Shown: piece after piece, positions 52,301 through 61,624 of the stretch | Layout of the letters: each line of letters begins with the position of its first letter | How positions within the stretch are numbered: the first letter of the stretch is position 1 | Assembly (NCBI GenBank): GCA_944548615.1 | Contig: OX155967.1 | Coordinates: forward strand, 3,809,722-3,873,721 | From: Micropterix aruncella | Lineage: Eukaryota; Arthropoda; Insecta; Lepidoptera; Micropterigidae | Direction: 5' to 3' | DNA length: 64,000 bases | Position numbers and translations under genes: made by a program | The notes under the pieces: model-generated | Database searches by the model: none | Told to the model about the DNA's origin: nothing | What the model saw: only the letters and a program-made list of their open reading frames with translations

Positions 52301-55300
52301 ACGATTTGTTTAACATTTTAAAGCCTATTTTAAAAAAAATTAAAAGTAATGCTATTTATTTATCTAAACAGTTGTTGCTGCAGTCGATATCAGAACACAA
52401 ACCGCTGGTTGACAAATTAGTGAAGACCGGAGAAGCCCTAGCCAAGCTATGCGGAGAAGAAGATGCTGGCAAAATACAGGACATTGTGGAGAGCGATTGT
52501 GATAGGTATGTTTTTAATTTATGCAGGGTAACGAAACAGCTGAAAACATAATGTAGATTCAGTCTCGGATTAATTCATATAGAGGCCCGTAGAGGCCTGT
52601 AGGCCATCAAAATCTCGCAGTCCGCTTTGACGAAGTTTCGCCTTTCCCTCGTGAAATACCGTTTCACGGCAGCAGTTGGTTCGTGTGAATGCTAATTTTT
52701 AAATTATTATTATTATTATTTATTCTGGGCAGGCAGCTTTGCTGATACGTCCAGATCGGATCTTGTAAAGCTAGTCATAAACAATATTAACAAGTTTTTA
52801 AGTACAAATCGACTGTTTTTAAATTGATTGACAGAGCTTGCACAAATCACTTCAAATGGTACTTTATTCCACATATCCACCACTCTATTTTGAAGAACAA
52901 TCTTAACCCCTTGGCCTACCATTTAAGATGCAACAGCATTGTCTCAAACCGTAAAGAAAACTGCCGAGCTTTTAAATCATTCCATGAATCAGCAAATCTG
53001 TCTTACATTTGGCCTGGTTGACGTACCACATGCCAGGCCCGTAATACACTTTAGGCTCAACTGTTGTGCCACGGGCCAGGCACGCGGTAAACAGTTTTGA
53101 CTCGAACCTTACCACGAGCCTCACAAGTGGTTGTAGGCAAAAGGATTAAGATGATTAGATTTATATTAATAAAGTATTTTTGAATTACTTCCTGTTTGCC
53201 GTTTTTCTTATTCCTGATCATTTTGGGCCACAAGAATTCGGGTGCTGTAGGAAGGGAGTTCTGTTTATGGTGATAAGCTATAATGGCGATAAGCTATAAA
53301 GCACTAAATAAGGATGGTCTTGTTGCCGGTAGTTCCTCCACCAATCATCATCATCATGGATTATATTCACCGCTTGTTTCCCATCAGGTATAACGCCTTG
53401 AAGATTGAGATGCGGCAGAGGCAGCAGGCGCTAGAACAGGCATTGCAGGAATCGTCTCAATTCTCCGATAAACTGGAAGGTATGCTCAGGGCTTTGGCTG
53501 GAACGGCTGACCAGGTCAACAATGCCGATCCCATTTCGGCGCATCCACCCAAGATTCAGTAAGTTTCACATTTTTTTATTCTACAATATATACGATGAAC
53601 CGTGTAATTCATCACGTACATGTTTTGCCCTAAGACAATTGTATTTCATCACTCCAAAAATTTTTAATACCTTAGAAGAGCCAATAAAATATGTCCGAAA
53701 TGTACACCGATTTAAGACAAAAGTAAAGAAATAGCTCCTTGAAGATGTAGATCATTTAAAGACTGAAACAGAATTGCTTGAAAACAAAATGCATATAATT
53801 ATACTTATTTCTTATATAACCCTTTTATTTCTTGTATATTTATATGTATATGTATAATATTTATCCTATTATTTTAGTATTAACACTATGTAGTCGGGCA
53901 TTTTCCGGCCAAATCGCAGCAAAGTGCAGGTGTTTTTTTAAATTTAGATAGATCGGGTACCACCGACAATAGATAATGCACAACCCCCCACCCGTTTAGA
54001 TCCCCCTTGTTTTTACGTTTCCTGCGCCTTACCGCTTCGCGCAACAGAATGAGTAAACTCGTCTTCCGCGTTTTGCTATAAAAAGGGGTATGACGACTTT
54101 ACTCGTTTCCCGCAAACAATGTGTTAATTTTGAAAATAGTTTCGTTGTCAGAAAACATCAGCCACTACACAAAAACCAAAGGCAGCGTATTTCGTATGCC
54201 CAGATACAGACTGTTTGGTCCAGTAAGGCATTCGTCTAAAATGATTGTATCAGTTGTGTTCATGTTTTCCTTATTACAATGTAAGGTAAGTAATTATAAT
54301 TATCTGTGCGATCGCACTGATAACTCACTACCTGAATGCAAAGAAATAATTAAATGAATTAATTATTTAAGATGGAAAACAAGGGTAGACTAAATTCAAA
54401 CTTTTTGAATCCTTGTCTTTCAGCAATGGCAATTGCAACTCTGCTAAAACTTGTTATTGACTACCATTTAAAATATAACAAACCTCCACTTCTTTTAGTT
54501 TTTCTGTATTCTTTTATTAAACATAATTTATTAGCGACAATTACTCGAAGTGCGCACAGCGAAATGAGCCTGTATCAAGACTTAATTTTCAGAAAAATTG
54601 TAGAGAGACTGTCGTAAAATACATTGAATTATTTTTAAATTACTGTCGACACCCTACTTTAGAAGATATAGTAAAAATAATAATGTTAAAAACCCGTTTT
54701 TTCTAACGTTTTCTTTTAACAATATTTATTGCCGCAATTCAAACAATTAATTAAAATGTTTTGGCAAAGTAATATAGAGCAGACTTTCGCCTTAGCATTC
54801 ATAGTAGTATGGTGTTTGCTGGTAAATAGCATAACGAGATACATTTGTTTCCTAAATATATTTCAAAACCTTAAAAAGTGACAGTATTCCCACTATGGGA
54901 AAAGCATGTTTACAAGCAATCGTCAGAAGTTGACTGAGAACTACCCAAGAAATAGTATACAAAGTTGCAATAAAATGGGCGGTGCAGTATGTGAAGTATT
55001 TCTCCCCTGTAAATATCCAAGACTGAAAAAGATAGTACCAGCCTTACTACAGCGGGGACTAGAAGCCATGTTGGAACACCGTATCAGCGTCTTCAGGGCC
55101 TGTTTGGCCTTCCATTTGTAGACATAAAATGAGCTTTTTACAAAGCATCTTCAACTAGCATTGAAAGAGCACTGCAAACTCATGGAGTAAACAACTTATT
55201 ATACCATAAGAACATGATTATGAGTACCTACTTTATCCTATAAACTTTTACTAGTTTTAATTTCCATAATCAATTCACAGAGACCAAATTGAAGAGAACG

Positions 55301-58300
55301 ACGGAATTGTAGATGAGCTGGATGCCCGTACGGATGCGTACAATGCCGTACAAAAAGCAGCCGCTGATGTCATTAGCAAGGCTACCAACCGCGCTGATCC
55401 AGCTGTAAGAGACATTAAGAAGAAGCTGGATAAACTAAATGCGTAAGTATCCAGTCTATATTAGCAATTGACATTATAAAGAATTACCAAAAAATATAGA
55501 CCGGTTCATGACATCTGTTCATGACATAGCCAATAATAGCAGTCGCAGTTTAATTAACTTCTTCTTCCTTCTTCTTCTTTCTTCCTTAGTCTGGTTTAGT
55601 CCACTCCTGGACGTAGGCCTCTTCCTTCTACTTCCATGTCTGTCTGACAGCTGCTGCCCCCAGCCAGTTGGTCCCTGCTGCTTTTCTGATGTCGTCCAGC
55701 CATCGTAGTTGTGGTCTCCCTGGGCCTCGCTTTGTTGCTTTCGGTCTCCACTGGACAAGCCTCTTCGGCCACCTCGCGTCATTCTGCCTAGCGACGTGAC
55801 CTGCCCAGCCCCACTTCAGTCTAGCGATACGTTTTATGACGTCTATCACCCCCGTGCGCCTTCGAATCACTTCATTGCGCACCACCCTGTTGCGGAGACT
55901 GATGTCCAGCATTGTCAGAGTATTTTGTCCTACGGAGTCGCGGCATGGGGCGCTACTACTAATGATAATCTGGATAGATTGACAAAAGCGCAGAAATTAT
56001 TATTGAGAGTCATTCACAGGAAAAACCGGCGTCATCCATCTGCCTTGTTATTTTCCCAATCCCATGTGCTATCAGCTAAACAGTTATTCATTAAGCAAGC
56101 GCTTCTTGCATTCTACAAATCTAGAGATGACCACGCCCGAACTCAAAACAATCTGAACACAAGAATGTCCGCGAGTATCAATTATATAATTCCGTCAGTC
56201 AGGACAACATTTGCCCAGAGACATATATTCTACATAGCCCCAAAATTATATAATTCCCTTAGTGAAGACATGAAAAATTATCCTAACATAAAAATATTTA
56301 AAGCAAACCTTAATAGATGGCTACTTAACAAGGGATATGTAAAATCTGATCAACTTCTTTGCAACGCACGACAATTTATTTAGTATCACTTATCTATTTT
56401 TCTTAATTAAATTTTATTAAATTACAACTATAAATGTATATATTTATTACATAGCTATATTTTTATAAAATTGGTATATTTATGTGTATATACAGGTGGT
56501 GGGTCCAAATAATTTATTTAAAAAAAAAAACACTTCATTTCTTAAAATTGCATAAAAATATGCACATCTAGAGACGGGCCAAATTATCGCCTAGTTAGAT
56601 GTGCTATTGGCAGTAAAGGTCATGTAAGATGTGTTAAACCTCCCTATATTAATTATTAAATAATTTATATAATTATTATAAGATTACATGACCAATGAAT
56701 GAACTGTATACCTAATCCTAAGTACCTAAATAAATAAATAAATAAATTGTTCTCTCCATGGCCCTTTGGCATACTCTAAGGCGGTTGGCACTGCTCTGCG
56801 TTAGAGGCACTGTTTGAAGGCCGTTCGTTGCTACTGGCAGCACGCATGTCTCATAAACTTTCCGCTTTAGGTTGATGGGCATCGCTGGGTCTCTCAGGAT
56901 GTAGACAAGGTTTCCGAAGGCCGCCCAAGTCAATCCCATTAACTTCTTACAAAGGTTTTTTAAAAAAATTTGAGATTGGTCATCTGACCATAATCGAATT
57001 TGTTGATTGATATTTAATGACGTTTAATCTGTCGGAAGCCAGCCTTCGCGTGCAAAAAATGCCATCGCAACTTTTCGGTCAATTTTGTATATAAATACTA
57101 ACAATATCGATTTTTCCATGAATTTCCTCTTGTTACTTAATAATTAATCTTGTTAGTCATGTATATTATACATTTATATAATATATAAATGGAGGCCGGT
57201 GGAAAGGGTTAGCGTCCGACCGGTTAAGAGACGAGGCCAATGCCTCGATTCCCCTCTCTATAGAACTTGGTGTCTCTTTATTTGATGTATGGTTAGTCTG
57301 TCATGATTCGATAACTATTACCTTATTTTATTTTTAAATATGCTAAATGTCAAGTTCATTTTTATTTCCATTAATTTTTATAGACATATATGATCCCAAA
57401 AGAGACAGTTATCTGTTTGGGTTTTCGAAAAAGACCATAATCTTAGAAAAGTCATCTTGCAGTGTGTCGAAAGAATTGATTGGTAAACCATATCGAATTG
57501 ATTAAGCAGCTCAGCTGCGAGGGGATTTGGATAGAATGCCAATCGTTCAGTATGTTGGGTTTTGTATCGCTCAATTTCTGTGGCAATATTAGGGACTTTC
57601 AGGTAGTCATGAGTTTCATCATTTGTTTTAAACCACTGTGTATTCACAATATTCTGTAGAATAGTAATTTGTAAGCGCTGCAGAGAGAGTATTTTACGTT
57701 TTCTTGCTACATCTCACAGTTGAATGCCATACAACGAAATAGGCTTAAATACAGAGGGACAGATAAGGAGTTTGATGTCAACGCATAGAATAGAGTTTCT
57801 TACAAAGGTGGACTGACAATTCTAATGGTTTTTTACCAGGTTATGGAACGATGTTCAGAAAGCAACAGGAGACCGCAGCAAATCCCTAGACGAGACCCTC
57901 GCCATCGCAAAGAAGTTCTGGAAGCAGCTCAACGAAGTGATGGCTATTCTGGGAGAACTGGAAGACACCCTGAGCGCTCAGCCACCTCCCGCCGCTCAGC
58001 CCAGAGCCATCCAGGCTCAGCAAGTCACGCTGCAGGAGATCCGACACGAAATCGACCAAACCAAACCAGAGGTATGTCTGCAATTCATTATAACACGAAT
58101 CTCCATTGTAAAACAAGATTTTAATTATTAATAACCCCAGAACAAAAAGCTATCTATGCCAAGATCGAGAGACAAACATCCGACCATTACTAATATTATA
58201 TTACATATATTTAGGTCGAAGAAGTCAGAAAGACTGGATCGAAACTCATGAATCTCTGCGGTGAGCCCGATAAACCAGAAGTTAAGAAGCATATTGAGGA

Positions 58301-61300
58301 CTTGGACCACGCCTGGGACAACATCACAGCGCTCTACGCCAAGCGAGAGGAAAACCTCATCGATGCCATGGAGAAGGCTATGGAGTTCCATGAAACGCTG
58401 CAGGTAAAACGATTCACTGTTTTAAAAGTGCCATCAAATCCAGTATACAACAGTAATACTGTATCTCAAACTGTCTGGTCTTTATTTTCCTTGAACTAAT
58501 TAACTCTCTTTAAAAATAAATGGGTTTACATTTTACAATTTAGATTGTTGAATTTATATATTCTTCATCAAAGCAATTTAATGATATAAACATTTTGCCG
58601 ACCATCGGTTAGGTAATTCCGCAACAAGACTTTCATGCCACGGTCTCCTGGTCTATTCTAACCAGTTTCACCTCGACTGAAATATTTACTTAGCATTAGT
58701 CCCTAACAGTTTACGCATAAGTATATCCGCCACAACAAAGTCCTTGCTGTTTTCCGGGAGGTAATTAGCCTCTCAGTGGCTCTTGATAAACCCTAATACA
58801 GTTTATACCCTCTAAAACCTAATACAGTTTATGCGGGATGATTCTAAAGGCAAAAACCATTCCACTAGAAAACCTTTCTTAATAATCGAGAAAGTTTTAG
58901 ATTGAATTCTGGAGGTCGATTCGGCCTCTGAGCATTATAAATTTCCTGAAAGTCTCGGATGAACGCCCCTCTGTCCAGGTATAACTTTTTACTCCCTATC
59001 TCGGAAGATGGCAGCCCTTATTGTAGAATTAACTGTTCCATGGGAATCAAATATCCCAAAAGACCATGAGTACAAATTAAATAAATAGCATCTCGCAAAT
59101 GCCGTCACCCAGAATGGCTTCACTGTTCACTTGGCTTCATTGTTCACAACGGCCTCACTGTTGACACTCATGACCTGCCAGTCAAATCTCTGCTTCACCT
59201 CTTTAAAGATCTTGGTGTCTTCAGGAAAATAATCAACTCCGCCCTAGAAAAATTATCTAAAATGGTGATTTCTGCATCTCAGATTTTATTGTTTTGAAAG
59301 AGAGTGAATGGGTGGTGAGGTGAACGCTTATAAGACAGCTGTCCTAAACCTATCACTGTATATGCCAGTCGCTAGTCTGGAGTCCACTGCTCACTCCCAG
59401 AAGTGTGATAACAGTCGGAGAATTCCATGGCAGGTCCGTTTGTATTTTATTTAAGTAGTATTAACACCTTTTATTTGCACAACTTGCGGTGTCAACTACA
59501 ACGGGTGAGCCCGTCACCACAGGATGTTTTAACGATTTTCTCGTTCTGTCGCCCTGCAGTGAACGTAGAAGACTTTGGACATAACAAATCCAACTTCCAG
59601 CTACGTCACAACCCGCAAGAAGCCAACGCCTTACCGCGAGATAGCCAGTGTTACCTGGCGGGCCGACCCTCGCGCCCTTGCTACCAATTGTGACCAAATT
59701 TCTCCGGTCTCTCGATTGGTTCCGAGTTCGAGGTCTCTTGCGCGGTCCTCTCCCTTACGAAGCGGTGAAACGGTGTGCACCGAATCTGTCGCGGACCAAG
59801 GCGTCCTTTGCCCGACTCTGAACCGGGATCGGATGGCCAATGGTCATTTCAAGAGCAGTCGCCGTAAGGTAGACAACCACCCCCGCTCTATAGGAAACAA
59901 TACAGTTCCCAGACTCCCCCGACTGTTAGTCGGAGAGCACAGTCGATTGGCTTGCGCCGCTCGGTGCGCAGACCGTCCAGGAGCGCCAGAGGTTTGATTC
60001 CCAGGGGAGACTGGTTGACCCAGTGTCCTACCCAGGTTCGCACCCCATGCGTGGAGGCCATCGGATGGGTGTTGACCCGTGAGTGTGACCGACCCTGAAC
60101 ACATGGGTCATCGTGGCCAACTCATCATGGGCCCGTTAGCCCCCCTTTTATTTGCACAAAAGGAAATCTTCTATCCTATGAGATCTTGATAGTATGATAT
60201 ATATTTTTTTTTTTGTAGAATCTTCTGGAGTTCTTGGAGTTGGCCGAAGTGAAGTTTTCAAAGATGGGACCTCTGGGCTCAGATATCGATGCCGTTAAGC
60301 GTCAGATCGGTCAACTGAACGACTTCAAGCAAGAGGTGGATCCTCATATGGTCAAGGTGGAAGCTCTTAACAGGTCTGTATTGCCATCCGATGATCCAAT
60401 TTTGTCATTCCTAATTTCTGTTTGATTAACATTTTTCACAATTCTGAGAAAATACGAATCGCCCAATTTTCTACAGAGTTAAAAGCTTTTTCTCAATACA
60501 TTCTCGCCATATTTACATATTTAATAATATCATTCTATTAACACATTCATTTGTTACTAATAATAACATATTTTTAATCCTCCTCTGTAATGCTGGACGA
60601 CCTACCGCTATTATTGGAATAATGGATGGATTTGGACGGCAACATCGCAGGAGTCTTTCTAGGCAAGCATTTGTATAAGAATGGTTACGATAATAATATG
60701 TGTCTATGCTTGATTCACCGACGTGTCGTTTGTCGCCATTAAAATATAAAACCATTTGAAAATGGATTGCTTCCTCTGTGTTTTTAGTTTATTAATTTTA
60801 TTAAAAAAATAAACGCTGCTGTAAATTGTTATTTTTGTATGTGGTTGAATAATGTTTAGAGGTGATTGTTTTATATGATCACCTATTATTGAATCACATA
60901 AACTCGGGAGCAGTGAATCTGGGTCACCAACATGAACCTTAACCCTTCAAGCCCCTCGACTTCTATATCGAAGTCAACTGAACGCGTCCAGGAAAAGTGA
61001 TTTGATTGGGTTTTTTGTGTCATTCCGTATTCAGTTGTATTTTATTTAAATGCACGATGATATTTGTATCATCGTGCATTTAGATAAAATACAACTGCAT
61101 ACGGAATGACACGAAAAGCCCAATCAAATCACTTTTCCTGGACGCGTTCAGTTGACTTCGATATCAAAGTCGCGGGGCTTGAAGGGTTAATATCTCGGTA
61201 ACTAAGAATGCTAGCTTGTTTAATAATTAACACAAACTTTGTATACCAGGAATGCTTCTTATACAGGTGAGTTTTTAATTATTTACATCCTTGAAGTAGG

Positions 61301-61577
61301 TGAATCAGTACTGCGCTGCACCATCTAGCAATAGGTAAAATATATATTTATTTTTGTTTTATTTTTGTTAAAAACATACAGCATAAAAACATAACATATA
61401 CGCATAATATATAACAGTAGTAAAGACAATGATGTTTTAAATTATTTGCTATATAAGGATTACAAAATATGCTAAACAATACAATACAAAGAAAACCAAA
61501 AATAATATGAAAACTAATAGTTAAAATCGCTATGTGCGAGTGTATGGGTGTTGGGATGTGTTTGTGTGATGGAGAGC

Positions 61578-61624
<47 letters not shown>

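Noticed and set aside
61580..61620. Coding frame through the TG tract (His/Thr repeats on the minus strand)
   Set aside because: It is a translation of a dinucleotide microsatellite.
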